Shown: positions 34,156-45,661 of the stretch, piece by piece | Position numbering within the stretch: the first letter of the stretch is position 1 | How the letters are laid out: each line of letters starts with the position of its first letter | Assembly (NCBI GenBank): GCA_944548615.1 | Contig: OX155950.1 | Location: forward strand, 31,031,691 to 31,095,690 | DNA from: Micropterix aruncella | Taxonomy: Eukaryota; Arthropoda; Insecta; Lepidoptera; Micropterigidae | Direction of reading: 5' to 3' | Length of the DNA stretch: 64,000 nt | Notes under the pieces: generated by a model | What the model was told of the DNA's origin: nothing | The model's input: the letters and a program-made list of their open reading frames with translations, nothing else | Databases searched by the model: none | Translations under genes and position numbers: made by a program

Positions 34156-35427
34156 CCCTTTGAGGACCAAACGCTTTACCGTAGAGCATGGAAATTTCTA
34201 ATACATAAATCTGTTAAAAAGGAGATGTAAATAACATGTCTCTAGTTTTATGAAGATTGGTTCAATAGATTTTGTATAAATTGATGAGTTTGGTGACCAT
34301 GTGGCCCATAACAGATGCAAATAAATTTTGTGTATTATTAAATGTTATTTGTCTATTATTAATTTTGTATATCATTAATTCAATAAGAGTACTAAAAAAA
34401 AAAAAAAAAAAAGTTGCGATAAATATTTTATTTATTTGTTTAAAGTCAAGGTTCGTTCGTCATTTGCGATGTTTTCAAATAAATATTACGATATATTTTT
34501 AAACAATATTTTTTTTTGCCAATATTAAGAATCTGATGTCTCAATATCATGGAAAAATATAATTTATAAATTATTCTCATTCCATCTATACTAATATTAT
34601 AAAGAAGAATTGTTTGTAAGTTTGTATGTAGGGGGTAATCTATCCCCGAAAGTACTCATCTAATTTCAAAAATTCTTTCACTAATGGAAAGCTCCATTTT
34701 CAATGAGCGCTTTATAGGTGATATTTTATTGTAATAAATGTTGGTTTTCAATACGAAATCATGATATTTATAAATCAAGTCGGAGAAAAATAAGCTGGCG
34801 AGTTGTTTATCGACGTGCGCTGACGAAACGATTTGATATATGTGAAAACAATATGCCACAAAAATATCGGCCTCAGAGAGATCTATAAAGAAGTCAGCGA
34901 CAGCGTGTATCCAACTTTTATATTTAGGCTACAATAACTGCTTTTATATCTCAAAAAAATAAGAAAAATAAGTAGGCAGTGTTTATTGGAGACATTAGCA
35001 ATATAATAAAAATCCTTATCAAAATAAACTGATCCATCCCCACGGGTGGTTAATATATAAAAAATAGCCGTTTTTACTGTTAGGTGATATAGTTATAGAG
35101 ATATCATGAAATTAGTAACGCGTGCAAGCGACCCGAAATACCTAGCAGGCGGCGACTGTAAGTGCTGGCACAGCAAGGTCAGGGTTCAGCGGAAGGCGGC
35201 CCGGGTGGCGAGGAACAAGTCTACAATATAGGTGGCGTGCATCTGAGGGGGGACGTCTTGCACTATATATCTAAAGGTAGCGTCTAAAATGGCAAATAAA
35301 CGCCACCTTACTTAAATTAACAAATCGTTTCGAAACTTTACGCGAAGCGAAGACGCGGGCAACAGCTAGTAATTTATAAAATGATTTTTGAAGTTATGGG
35401 GCACATATGTCCAATGGTCCTTAAGGG
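34156..35427. mobile_element. piggyBac-type MITE, interrupted by a Helitron
   Basis: The ends CCCTTTGAGGACCAAACG and GGTCCTTAAGGG are inverted repeats and begin and end with CCC/GGG, as piggyBac elements do. TTAA flanks both sides (34152-34155 and 35428-35431). Without the internal Helitron (34585-35369) the element is 487 bp and non-coding, so it depends on a transposase from elsewhere. It includes an A-run of 19 at 34394-34412. Confidence 0.85.
34585..35369 (+). mobile_element. Non-autonomous Helitron (lepidopteran type)
   Basis: Starts with TCTATACTAATATTATAAAG and ends with CGGGCAACAGCTAG. It sits between A and T without a target duplication, as Helitrons do. A GC-rich region with short hairpin potential (ACGCGAAGCGAAGACGCG) lies just before the CTAG end. 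The body encodes no Rep/helicase. I know these ends from Helitrons that are very common in moths and butterflies, and this is the main taxonomic clue in the window. Confidence 0.85.
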
Positions 35428-35556
35428 TTAAATAATATTAATGTAGCTTGTATATAAGATATTTCAGCCAAAATTTAACAATGTGAATTCGAGCCAACAA
35501 GGCATATGTGTACCAAGTTTTCAACTCTCTAAGACCAATATTTTGAAATATATATA

Positions 35557-36443
35557 CAGGGTGCGGCAGTGAGGACGGACGGTTTTAAAAAAATCATAAA
35601 ATAGTTAATTTTTACTCAAAAACATATTTATTGATGGAATCAGGTTCGCAAGGAAATAGCATTTGAGACAGTCAAGAGTGGAAAATCACATCAGGCATGT
35701 GGTAGTCGAAATCGTTGATGCAGTGCTGGAGGTGTTCTTGGAAATTCGCGTAGACTCTCTCCAACATCGCTCTTTCAACTTGGGCGACTTCCACGCGAAT
35801 TGCGTCCTTCAATTCGTCCAGAGTTCGGGGTTTGTTCTCGTATACTCTAGCCTTGAGTTGTCCCTATAAGAAAAAAACGCATATGGATAAATCTGGGGAC
35901 CGAGGAGGCCAATGAACATCGCCAAACCTGGAAATAAGGCGACCAGGGAAGAGAGGGCGAGTAACGTCCATTGATGCTCTGGCTGTGTGGACGGTCGCCC
36001 CATCCTGCTGGAACCACACACGTCGGATTGGAACACGTCGCCGTCGTAATTTAGGGAAAAAGAAGTTGGTGATCATTTCGACGCTCTGAGTTCACGGTAA
36101 CAGCACGACTATTACCGTCTTCGAAGAAGTAAGAGCCAATGGTTTGGTGCACTGTATACAAGAACAAGCCCCGAACTCTGGACGAATTGAAGGACCCAAT
36201 TCGCGTGGAAGTCGCCCAAGTTGAAAGAGCGATGTTGGAGAGAGTCTACGTGAATTTCCAAGAACACCTCCAGCACTGCATCAACGATTTCGGCCACCAC
36301 ATGCCTGATGTGATTTTCCACCCTTGACTGTCTCAAATGCTATTTCCTTGCGAACCTGATTCCATCAATAAATATGTTTTTGAGTAAAAATTAACTATTT
36401 TATGATTTTTTTTTAAGCCGTCCGTCCTCACTGCCGCACCCTG
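35557..36443. mobile_element. Fold-back mariner-type element with transposase remnant
   Basis: Both ends are CAGGGTGCGGCAGTGAGGAC inverted, flanked by TA. The similarity between left and right arms continues for about 290 bp, far longer than true terminal repeats. Both arms carry the same 3' part of a transposase gene. The minus strand encodes VWFQQDGATVHTARASMDV, then PGRLISRFGDVHWPPRSPDL, a mariner/IS630 core with two catalytic acids (FQQD, SPDL), followed by the C-terminal part. The plus strand at 36139-36327 repeats only the C-terminal part. So one true end was lost and replaced by an inverted copy of the other. The frame is broken near 35870. Confidence 0.8.
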
Positions 36444-36525
36444 TATATGTCTATTCCGCCCCCTATTCAATCGATTTCAAACACAATTTTCTAAAACCTT
36501 GCCATGACCAAATGATGCCTGCATA

Positions 36526-37530
36526 CAGTGGCGTAACTACAGGAAATGGGCTCCGGTGCAAAATTTAACAAAAGGTCCCTCCCCCTACTTATCTTCATTA
36601 TGGCATATAGGAAGTAATTTATGTATACTAACCGTAATACATATTTATATTGTAGCTACATTATAAATCGGCGTATTCATTTAGGGCATTGCTACGAACA
36701 TGCTGCGGAATTGAAAACGAACGTTCAGCTGTTGACACGTGACAGGAATAGTTAAAAATAATATTAGTAATGAATACTACTACTCTTTCATAGCTACAAC
36801 GCTTTATAATAGCAGTGACATAAAAACCAACCCCAATTGTCATTTGTTTAAAAGCAAAATAAATAAATAGCTGCTGCAAGAAGAGCGTTTATCTATCCGT
36901 GCCATGATCGATGTAAGTTGAAGTTGACTTAACATATATTGTGTATATATGTATTTATGTGTGTATATGTGTATTCTAATGTATTTAGTATTTCTATTTC
37001 CTATATATTGTAATTTTTATAATTTTTTAATATTATATATATTTATTATTATTATATATATTCTTTAATTATTATATTTTTTATTGTGTTTGGTTGGGTC
37101 ATCGACCCTCGTTTTAAATGTAAAAATATAAATTGCTTGCCCTGGAACGGGTATATCCCAGTTGGGCAGCACTAGCCAGTGAATGAAAGAGGAAAGTTTT
37201 AACCATTTGTTTTAATATTATACTTATTGTAAATGGTTAAATTGATAATTCCAATAAAAATAAAATAAATTAAAAAAAAATAAACTTCTGCAAAACTGGC
37301 TCTCATAGAATTGTCCTTTATGTAACTGATTCAGCAATAGCAAAAATAGTTGCAAATTTTGCAATCAACTAATAATTGTAAGGCGCATGACTCCTAAAGG
37401 TTGCTTTAAAATTGTTTTGGTACTTTTTTGCGTATCACAATTGTGGTTTCGTCCGTTTTGCCCCCCCCCCCCCGAACTACAGTGAGCCCCGGTGCGCCGC
37501 ACCGGCTGCACCGGTTTAGTTACGCCACTG
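36526..37530. mobile_element. hAT-type element, copy 1 (1005 bp, internally deleted)
   Basis: The ends CAGTGGCGTAACTA and TAGTTACGCCACTG are exact inverted repeats, flanked by the 8-bp duplication CCTGCATA (36518-36525 and 37531-37538). Both features are diagnostic of hAT elements. On the minus strand, 36661-36879 contains CHVSTAERSFSIPQHVRSNA. Its (T/C)-(A/C)-E-R-S-F-S signature is that of the hAT C-terminal dimerisation domain. The rest of the transposase is gone. A second copy is at 60090-61050. Confidence 0.9.
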
Positions 37531-37929
37531 CCTGCATACCATCGGATTAAGGGTTTCAGCTCAATCGGATTAAGCGTCTGGGCGTTATCGTGGAGGAACA
37601 CATACACACACACAGACAGACAGGCATACAGACAGACCGACACACAAACATACTTCAATCTGGAAATTGCCTTAATCGCCTAAAGGGCTGAGGCCTCAAA
37701 ATCGATATTTCAGTCTACCTCTGGAATAGAAAAATTAGCTCGTTTACAATATTTTCCCCCCTGGTCGGTTGGTTGGCCAGGAAAGTAAAATTACAAGTCT
37801 GATAATAAATATACATCATAGCAATAATAAAATTTCTTACAACCGATAAGCGAAACAAGCAGTCGTAAAAATGAAATGGCCTACTTGCGCTAAGAGCATG
37901 AACAGAATACATTTACATGGCAAATCCTT

Positions 37930-38340
37930 AGGTATAATCATTGATTATATATGGTATTAAATTGCTCAACTTTATAGTACGATTTGGCAATTCGTCTGCG
38001 CTTGCGAAATGCAGGTGGCGCTAATGGAATTGACGGCGAAACTACTAGCACTATATTTGGACATCTATAAAAACTTCGATAATGAATGTTTTTTTATAAA
38101 GGACTGATGGATTATAAAAACCCAATATTTTAACCAATGATAACAATAATAACAATCAATTATTAGTACGATCTATCACATTTGTATATAGGCTAATTAC
38201 ATCACGCCAGTAGAGATAGAACCATCACCATCACCAGTAGAGATAAAACACCATCTATTAGTCTATCTGGTTTCTTATACGAGCGACAAATAAAAAACGG
38301 CCATACATTTCAATGAAAGAATTACGTGAAGCCGGGCGAC
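37930..38340 (+). repeat. Repeat family D
   Basis: Shares GTACGATTTGGCAA..CTTGCG, GAATTGACGGCGAAACTACT and TATAGGCTAATTACATCACG with 39885-40100. It is non-coding. Confidence 0.6.
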
Positions 38341-38426
38341 TCGAGGCTAGCCGAGAAACGAACCATATTGGGAAATATCCGTTTTAAGACCACGGAAATA
38401 CTACAAAAATACTAGATTGCCTGGGG

Positions 38427-38446
38427 GAGGGGGGGGGGGGGGGGGG
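38427..38446. repeat. G homopolymer run
   Basis: A nearly uninterrupted run of about 20 G lies at the edge of a family C-like G-rich patch. Similar runs occur at 3000-3008, 4854-4867 and, as C, 11117-11148, 20391-20405, 37461-37471 and 61506-61518. Confidence 0.8.
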
Positions 38447-38567
38447 GAAACTATTCTTTTTGTTTCGATATTCTTCTTCTTCCGTGGGTACCTATTCCGC
38501 CTTATCTAGGATGCTTTAACTTCGAAGAAAATAGACCTAGAAGTACTGGACCTGAAGTAAGTAATGA

Positions 38568-38832
38568 TTAGGGTAAGACGGGGCAAACCCGAGCAGAAGT
38601 GTGAAATGAGTACGGTAACTTAGGGCAAGTCTGGGAGGAGGTGTGGAATGAGTAGGGTAAGTCGGGGCAAGTCCGGGTGGAGGTGCGGAATGAGCAGGGT
38701 AAGTAGGGGCAAGTTCAAGCAGAGGAGCGGAATGAGTAGGGTAAGCCGGAGCAAGTCCGGGCGGAGGTGCGGGATGAGAAGGGGAAGTCGGAGAATGTTT
38801 GGGCGGAGGTGCGGAATGAGTAGGGTCGGCGC
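38568..38832. repeat. 42-bp minisatellite, about six units
   Basis: The imperfect unit reads GAATGAGTAGGGTAAGTCGG then GGCAAGTCCGGG..GGAGGTGCG. At 42 bp, a multiple of three, it stays open in frames on both strands and yields a 14-residue repeat (TLLIPHLRPDLLRL type on minus). There is no start context or splice support for a real protein. Confidence 0.85.
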
Positions 38833-39199
38833 ATAACCGGCAAGTCCGAGGAGAGTTTCTACAATTTTACCTCGCAAATATTATAAAAAGCTGTATTTTA
38901 AGACCGAAACCAGCGTGGTAGCTGCTCTGGATGTCGAGCTATACTGATTTATAAATTCCCGCTGACGTGAAAATGGTCGCTATGAGTTAAACGCCACTAC
39001 GCCAGTAAAACGGAACTATGTGCTGATTATAACAGATTGATTGTAAAACTATCCCCGTCGGACATTTTGTTTCTTTTTATTCGATGGTTTTTAATCGTCA
39101 TGAAAATGTTATGTCAAGATTTTTTAAGTGTCACGGCGTGAAATTCTAGATGAATTCACATCAAATAAATCATTGCTATATTTTTAGATGGTTGCATTG

Positions 39200-39420
39200 A
39201 TTATATAGCGTATTTGATTACTCATAGTAGTAATACGATTTGGCAACTAGGCTTTTACTACGAAACGCAACGTGTAGATAGCTCATAGTTACAAAAATTT
39301 ATTATTATTCTTTTATTATGTTCAATATGGCTACTTTCGTAGTATAATAGTATAACGGCGCTCTGTAGATAGCGCTCTAAGACGCATATAAGGTATAAAA
39401 TAATAATATAATAACAAACC
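39200..39420 (-). repeat. Repeat family D-related segment
   Basis: The reverse complement shares the ATCTACACGTTGCGTTTCGT block and the GCGCCGTTATAC region with 40440-40600 and 14430-14720. Confidence 0.55.
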
Positions 39421-39849
39421 ATTTTTAAATCACAGTTTTTTATGTTATTTTTAATAACATAAAGTTAATCAACGATGGTAGATACTGTATTATACGTCGA
39501 CAGAATGACACATTTATTAGGTTACGCAATTAGCTTAGCAACAAAGTGGAACTCTGCGAAACGCAGCTTATCAGGGAAGTGGGGACATAATACACCAGGA
39601 AAAACCAGTGCAGCGGAAAAACTAACGGATTAAAGTCAGGGGAAAGCGGCTATTAACTACGGCACTAAACTCAAATTGTAGGCGTGGATTTGTTGCGATC
39701 AATGATAGTTCTAGAATCATTATGTGGCGCATTGAAAGGCTTAAAATAACTCAACGTAGACAGCAAAGAAAGCAAATATAAAAATCTGGTTGATGCACAT
39801 ACTTTCTTAAATGTTGTCTTGATTAAACGACATAAAATGCACCACGGTT

Positions 39850-40180
39850 TAGGTATTGGTATTGGTTATATTTGGTAATAGATTTTCTAACTCCATAGTA
39901 CGATTTGGCAACCTTGCGTCCGCCGGCGAAATTAAGATGGCTCTAAAACAATTGACAGCGAAACTAATAGCAATTTATTTGGCCATTTTTTATAACATTG
40001 ATTCTGTATGTTTTTTATAACGGACTGTTTGTTTATAAAATATTCAAATATTCGTTTCCTCTGTCGCATGTTTATATAGGCTGATTAAATCACAGAAGAA
40101 ATGCAGAGGGAGTGCTATCTATTAGTCCATCTGAACTTTAACGTGCTTAAAATTATTATGTATTGAAACCTGTAAACCAA
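39850..40180 (+). repeat. Repeat family D
   Basis: GTACGATTTGGCAACCTTGC, AATTGACAGCGAAACTAATA and TATAGGCTGATTAAATCACA match 37970-38220. The end (TATTAGTCCATCTGAACTTT..TGTATTGAAACCTGTAAAC) matches 13680-13745. Confidence 0.6.
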
Positions 40181-40439
40181 ATTAAAAAATGTAATTTTTG
40201 TTATATTTAAAAATGTTATATTATTAGGGTAAAAGTAGGATAGTTGCACCAGGAGCCGTTGTCGAACTTTATTTTTACACAGGCAACAAGTGCAATGTTC
40301 GCGGTTGCCGCTCAAACGCTAGAGGGGCAGAGGGTTGTACTTTGAATATAAGTATTAGCTTAGACCGTATCATGTTTGGAAATCTTAATTTTGAAGTATG
40401 GAGCGTCTATCCTCCTGGGGCAACTATCCCACTTTTACG

Positions 40440-40600
40440 TTTACCCTATTTTATACCGTATAGGCGTGATTAATGCGCCATCTACAGTGCGCTGCCATAC
40501 TGTTATACCATGAAAGTCGCTATAATGAATATAATCAGAGAAGAATAATCATAATATTGTAGTGCCATCTACACGTTGCGTTTCGTAGCAAAATTCGAGG
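40440..40600 (+). repeat. Repeat family D-related segment
   Basis: ATGCGCCATCTACAGTGCGC..GCCATACTGTTATACCA and AGTGCCATCTACACGTTGCG match 14495-14625. Confidence 0.55.
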
Positions 40601-40770
40601 AATACACGCAGGCATACACACACAGAGACACACGGACACACAGATAGGCGTCAATCTGGAAACAGTCCTAATCCTCTCAGGGAGACTCCGAATAGATATT
40701 TCCGTTTTCATCGCGAAAAACGATTTTATTTCGTTTAAAATACTTTCCTTCCCTAGATTTAGATTCAGCC
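40600..40770 (-). repeat. Repeat family C, 5' end
   Basis: Contains the ACACACAC microsatellite, AATCTGGAAACAGTCCTAAT and TTTCCGTTTTCATCGCG, which are the inverted family start. Confidence 0.75.
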
Positions 40771-42954
40771 GCCAAAATGACTATACAGTTAACAGTATAT
40801 AATAGCTAAATAATGATCATTTTGTCAAAACAACAGTATAAACCGTGTTTCTGCAAAGACTGCCTTAAATTTAAGAGATAATTCGTGAGAGTAAATAATT
40901 AAAAAAAACGAAAAAAAAACATTTTTTTTGGACTGAATATATTACTGAAAAAATGTTTTTACACATTAGGAGGGTTTTAATTATAGGATATTATTTTACA
41001 CCAAAAACTAAATTGACAATTATTTACAAAGTTTTTGGGTATAGGCCTCTGTTACCAAGAAAAATTCTAAATATCCGATTGTTGAATATAAACAACGCTT
41101 TATTTTCCTCAATAACTAAGGCCTAAACCAAAAAAAGTTTTCAACTCAGTTGTACATATAGAAAAATCGTATTTAATTAAAAATCTCTTAATTGCAAAAA
41201 AAAAACAGAGAGAATGTATATTCATATATTTCATTCATTTACTATATAGTTAGGTTTAAGAAGAAATAGCTTTTATTTATATTACCTTCAATTTAATATG
41301 TTTAGAATGATATCATAAGCCTTATTTGATGCTTAAACGTTTATTATAATTATTTCACTTCTTACCAATCTCTTATATAACGCATTTATAATAAGACAAA
41401 CTTTCGCCAATTATAATATTGTTAGATTTAAATTGTTATTTTTAATTTAGCTTATTTTCGCATATATATGGCAGGAAAAATATTATAAATCTTTGAAATG
41501 GTTACGCATGTTTTATTTTTTATTTTAATGAAATGATCATTTTATTTCAAACTTTTTAATTACAAATAGGCAAGATTCAAATAATAATTTAATAATGTGG
41601 TCACCTCAGAACAAAAGCAGTTTAATTAAGACACATTTGTATATGCTTTTTCGTTGAAATAAATAAATCGAAATCGACATCAGCGAATTAAATGCTACTA
41701 TGCACGTGTCATTAAGGTTACTTGCAGCAGATTCATGCGCGAGAACGGTACTGCCAGAAGTGCGTGCGATCTGGCGCGAATATAATCGTCACAAGTGGGT
41801 CTTTGTTATCCGTTTCGCCCGTGAGGAACTTCACGACGTAGGTAGAATGTTGAATCCCATCACGCACCGCACGAAACTGGTCGGATATAGTAGTGGATAT
41901 TACCCAACTTGCTTTACGTACAATACACAAAATAATGAAAACGTTCCACGTTATAATTTTTTATAGTTACTTAACAATAACATAAACAGGCATATTTCAA
42001 GAAAACATTAAGCAAGCAAACGCAGCGAGATGAGACCGCAGTTTTATCTTCGCAGACGTCTGGTCACGACCATTTGGAAAGAGGTGGCGAAAATGAACAA
42101 TTTTCCGGTGAACGATTCCATCGGCCCAACACGGAGCGATTGCTTAGCAGACAAGACAGAAAGAAAATTGGATAGCTAGTGGTTGGTGCAACTGGCCAAT
42201 GCTCCCTTCTGGGTTACATGTAAAACGTAACAAAATATAATATCAACCAACATTCAAAAAAGTTAATAGTAATTAGACTGGAGAGGATGGCCAATCTTCA
42301 TATCTGATCAAGTCAATTTTGCATCTTTCTAAGCAACTTTAGTCAAATCAAATCAAATAATTTATTGTCCTAAAAACTAATACATAGTTGTATAGACAGT
42401 TGTATTACATTTACATTTGGCCGTGATATCATTAAATTCTTCATTAATGATCAAATTCTTCTATTAATAATCAAAACATAAAAGGTTACTCGTAAAAATA
42501 AAGAAGGTATTATTGTAGAATTAAATCGAGTCTCACCATTTAGTTTACCAGATAAAAAACACAGAGTAATTAATTCTTTAAAATACCGATAAAAATACGT
42601 ATTTTTAGTATAAAATTAATAAATGTAATATCAAAAATAACAAAAAAAATGTGACGGTTGTCAAAAAGTAAAATAAAATGTCTTAGTGATTATATTGTAA
42701 ATAAAAATAGTCAAGGTATAATTAATATGTGCCTACCTAATAATAGAAATAGTTAATACATTTTAGTCAAATTGAAAATCGTTTTAAAACCTATTACAGA
42801 AAGAGATATAGTCGAGATGCATACAGTTTTTAGAGCTCGTTAATGTCGTACAATTCTCTTTCAATGAGATATAATTTGAGTTTATTTTTAAATTGGAGCA
42901 TTTTTCCTTCGCGGCATATTTTTTTTGTACTAGAAGGTAGCTTATTGTAGCAGA
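40771..42954. other. No gene recognised
   Basis: AT-rich sequence. A GC-richer patch at 41700-42200 has open frames on both strands (41700-41966 plus, 41733-41930 minus), but neither gives a recognisable domain. It may be an unrecognised repeat. Confidence 0.4.
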
Positions 42955-43320
42955 TAGCATATAGCTTATTATAGCTTATTTAGGGCGAATTGGATTCATC
43001 TGTAATGCCCTTGAATACTATTTGAAACTAATAATAAATAATTATAATTTCGACGTAGTTCGGATCCCTTTTAAAAAGTTCTAGATTTGGACGAGGAAGA
43101 ATCAGATTATTTCTCCCCCTGGTAAAGTGTTTATGGGTATCTGAATGTATCGGCAGCTGAGCTAGGGTTTTTGTGATCAATTTAACGCATTGTAAAACGT
43201 ATAGATATGGAAGGGTGAGGATTTTAAGCCTTCTGAAATGACCACGGCATGATTCTCCATAACCCAGATTACTTAAAATTCGAATGGCCCGTTTTTGCAA
43301 TGAAAAAATATGTTGCCTTA
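42955..43320 (-). pseudogene. Jockey-type LINE remnant: post-RT C-terminus and 3' tail
   Basis: The minus strand from 43300 reads MQKRAIRILSNLGYGESCRG, then FRRLKILTLPYLYVLQCVKL, then THKHFTRGRNNLILPRPNLE. This is the conserved region after the reverse transcriptase domain in Jockey-like LINEs (Q-K-(R/K)-A-I-R..LKILTLPxLYI..TR-x-x-N-(N/D)-L..P). A 3' region shared with 16745-16835 follows at 43030-42955. The endonuclease and polymerase parts are missing. Confidence 0.8.
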
Positions 43321-44007
43321 GATCGATGGTGCATTGCGCCCAGAAGAGAATACCGGAACGTAGAAAAGACTCAAAATAAGCGAAATAAATCGTTTTCGTG
43401 TCCTTAGTGTATCTAGTATTAGCTTTGTGGGCTGGAGTCGAGAATATGGACCACCTTAGGTATTAATTAGTCCTAATATTTAGTTGCGTAGTATTTTAGT
43501 TTTATTTTGTTGATTTATAGCGAACTGATAAGGGATAATTCGTTTCTCTCAAACCATGAACTTAGAAAAGCCAATTTAGATACTATTTAAAGTTGTGACA
43601 ACTTTGTCAATATTGGAATGTGCATAGTTTATGCTGGTGTCATCTGAAAAGTCTGCATCCATTACCACAGTCGATGAACCGACTATTACGGTCGTTGATA
43701 CCACATTTAAAATGCTTGAAATGCCTCTCAAAATAACCAACCGACCAATCTGCTAAGATTGTTTTGTAGCACGGTTGCACGAATGACACGCCATCATGAG
43801 CCATGACATTTAACAACTCGAACTGTCTCAGCAACACTCATCGATCGACTGATTGTGGTGAGATTTCCATTCGAGAACCGTGTCCCCAATTTGCGCCATA
43901 TTATCAAGACGCGTTCGTTGGACCAGAAAGTTGATTGCATACCGATAGGAATAACATTGTTACATGGCGCGTCATTTTATTGCCGATAATAAAAATGCCT
44001 CTAATAA
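43321..44007. other. No gene recognised
   Basis: Moderately AT-rich sequence between the LINE remnant and the tandem array. An open frame at 43640-43837 (minus) has no recognisable domain. Confidence 0.4.
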
Positions 44008-44501
44008 TAAATTTACGGCTTTTCAATCAATGTGCTATACTGTTATTTCAGACGTGGGTACTGCGATGAGATCGATAACTTTCTACAGAATTAGTAATAA
44101 TACGATTGAAAAATTGACGGCTTTTCAATTAATTTGCGATTCTGTTATTTTCAGACGTGGGTACTGCGATGAGATCGATAACTTCCTACAGAATAAGTTA
44201 ATACGATTGACAAATTTACGGCTTTTCAATCAATGTGCGGTACTGTTATTTCAGACGTGGGTATTGCGATGAAATCGATACGTTTTTATAGAATCAGTTA
44301 ATATAATACGATTGACAAATTGACGGTTTTTTAATTAATCTGCGATTCTGTTATTTTTCGACGTGGGTACTGTGAAGAGATCGAAACGTTTTATAGAATT
44401 ATTTAATACGATTGTTAAATATACGGCTGTTCAATCAATGTGTTATTTCAGACGTGGGTACTGCGATGAGATCGATAACTTTCTACAGAATTACTTAATA
44501 C
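44008..44501. repeat. ~100-bp tandem array, left part (about five units)
   Basis: Each unit runs ACGGCTTTTCAATCAATGTG..TGTTATTTCAGACGTGGGTA, CTGCGATGAGATCGATAACT, then TACAGAATTAGTTAATACGA. Two versions alternate (TCAATCAATGTG.. and TCAATTAATCTGCGATTC..), suggesting a ~205-bp higher-order dimer. The array is split by the Pao element and continues at 56316. Confidence 0.85.
44497..44501 (+). other. Target site duplication of the Pao element (left)
   Basis: AATAC here and AATAC at 56316-56320 flank the two LTRs exactly. A 5-bp duplication is usual for BEL/Pao elements. Confidence 0.9.
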
Positions 44502-45600
44502 TGTACGAATTATCACTTGCATTCTCTAATATGGGTAGCTGTTCGCGAGAGATCGATTCTTAGAAGCTTATATTCCTCTTTCACACGCTCGAGCCACCCC
44601 ATAACAGACATAAATAACAGACACTGAAACAAAATACGGCTCATTCAAATATTAAAATCATCCGCAAGGAAGTCCTAACTAAATACGCAGGACAAAATTC
44701 CATGAAAGGTCCTGGTAATAATATATCGCCGTCTTTAAGGGCCGAAGACCCCTAATTAATTATCAGCCTGTCATTTCTCGCAGTGGATATATCGAGGGTG
44801 TCGACCGATAACAAAAAATCGTAAACGCGGCAAGCCGCTCGCGCAACCCTCTTATATTAAAACAAATGTGGTAATCTCAAAATAATCGCAATGTTTGAGG
44901 TAATTAGGAGGCTATTAATTATTCGACTGAAAGCTTGGATAAAATCAAATACTTATAATTTTGCTAGCTATTCGAAGGAATTTTAAGTACTAAATATGAT
45001 GTATTGTTAATGTTTAATCTACATATTTTCGCTATAAACCTAATGATAATGTAGTAGTAATACATATTATAGAAAATTACCTTCAATTAAGGTGAGATTA
45101 CTTTAAGTTAAAAATGTAAGCCTGATTGAATAATACATATGTACTCTCGCTAAGCCACACCCCTTAACCCTCAGTAGGCCGGTCTCTTACCGCCGCCATT
45201 GCCTTTTAACCAATCACGGGTTAGAGTGGCGGGGCTTTAGCGAGGCTAGTGAACGATTTTGGAAAATCGAACAGTCACAAAAATACCGAGGTCGAGAATG
45301 AACGACCCTTAAGCGGCGGGACAATAGTTGTACATACGGCAGCCCTTGGCTGGTCACGTACTCGCGCGCAAAATTTAAGTGTATACTGTAACTCACGAGT
45401 AAATTGAGTGACAATAAACGGTTTTTGAAATAAACTCTTTCACTGTGTGATCATCTAATAGTGTGAACCAGATACGGGAGACTACTCGGCGGCCAGGAAG
45501 AACGAGAGAACGCGAAGGTAAATAACATTTACAGTCCACAAAACCACCCTTCAGCAGTGTGAGAAACTCACAGGAAAATAACTGATGGATTTTATAACCA
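44502..45600 (+). repeat. 5' LTR of the Pao element
   Basis: 1099 bp beginning TGTACGAATT and ending ATAACCA. Candidate polyadenylation signals AATAAA lie at 45413-45418 and just after. Small open frames inside the LTR are duplicated in the 3' LTR and are not separate genes. Confidence 0.95.
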
Positions 45601-45604
45601 TAAG

Positions 45605-45622
45605 TGGTCCTTCGAGCCGGAT
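45605..45622 (+). other. Primer-binding site, likely tRNA-Tyr
   Basis: TGGTCCTTCGAGCCGGAT begins 4 bases after the 5' LTR. It is complementary to a tRNA 3' end ATCCGGCTCGAAGGACCA, which is the end I recall for insect tRNA-Tyr (acceptor CCTTCGA..TCGAAGG). This primes minus-strand DNA synthesis. Confidence 0.75.
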
Positions 45623-45661
45623 GAAAAATAAAGAAAAGAACCTTGAAAAATAAATTGTACG

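Larger units (their letters stand above)
33966..37790 (-). repeat. Repeat family C copy split by three DNA transposons
   Basis: Family C sequence appears in order on the minus strand in four pieces: 33966-34155, 35432-35556, 36444-36525 and 37531-37790. Each break has a target duplication of the inserted element: TTAA at 34152/35428, TA at 35555/36444, and CCTGCATA at 36518/37531. Removing the insertions restores one continuous family C copy from its end near TTTCCCGGCAAGTAG to its start with the GTGT microsatellite. Confidence 0.8.

Noticed and set aside
38620..38877. 85-codon frame encoding a 14-residue Leu/Pro repeat
   Set aside because: It is a direct translation of the 42-bp minisatellite and is equally open on the other strand.
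41700..41966. 88-codon plus frame and 65-codon minus frame over the same segment
   Set aside because: Neither shows a known domain. Openness on both strands points to composition or an unrecognised repeat.
43964..44563. Open frames of 102 and 66 codons
   Set aside because: They lie in the ~100-bp tandem array, and the second runs into the LTR.
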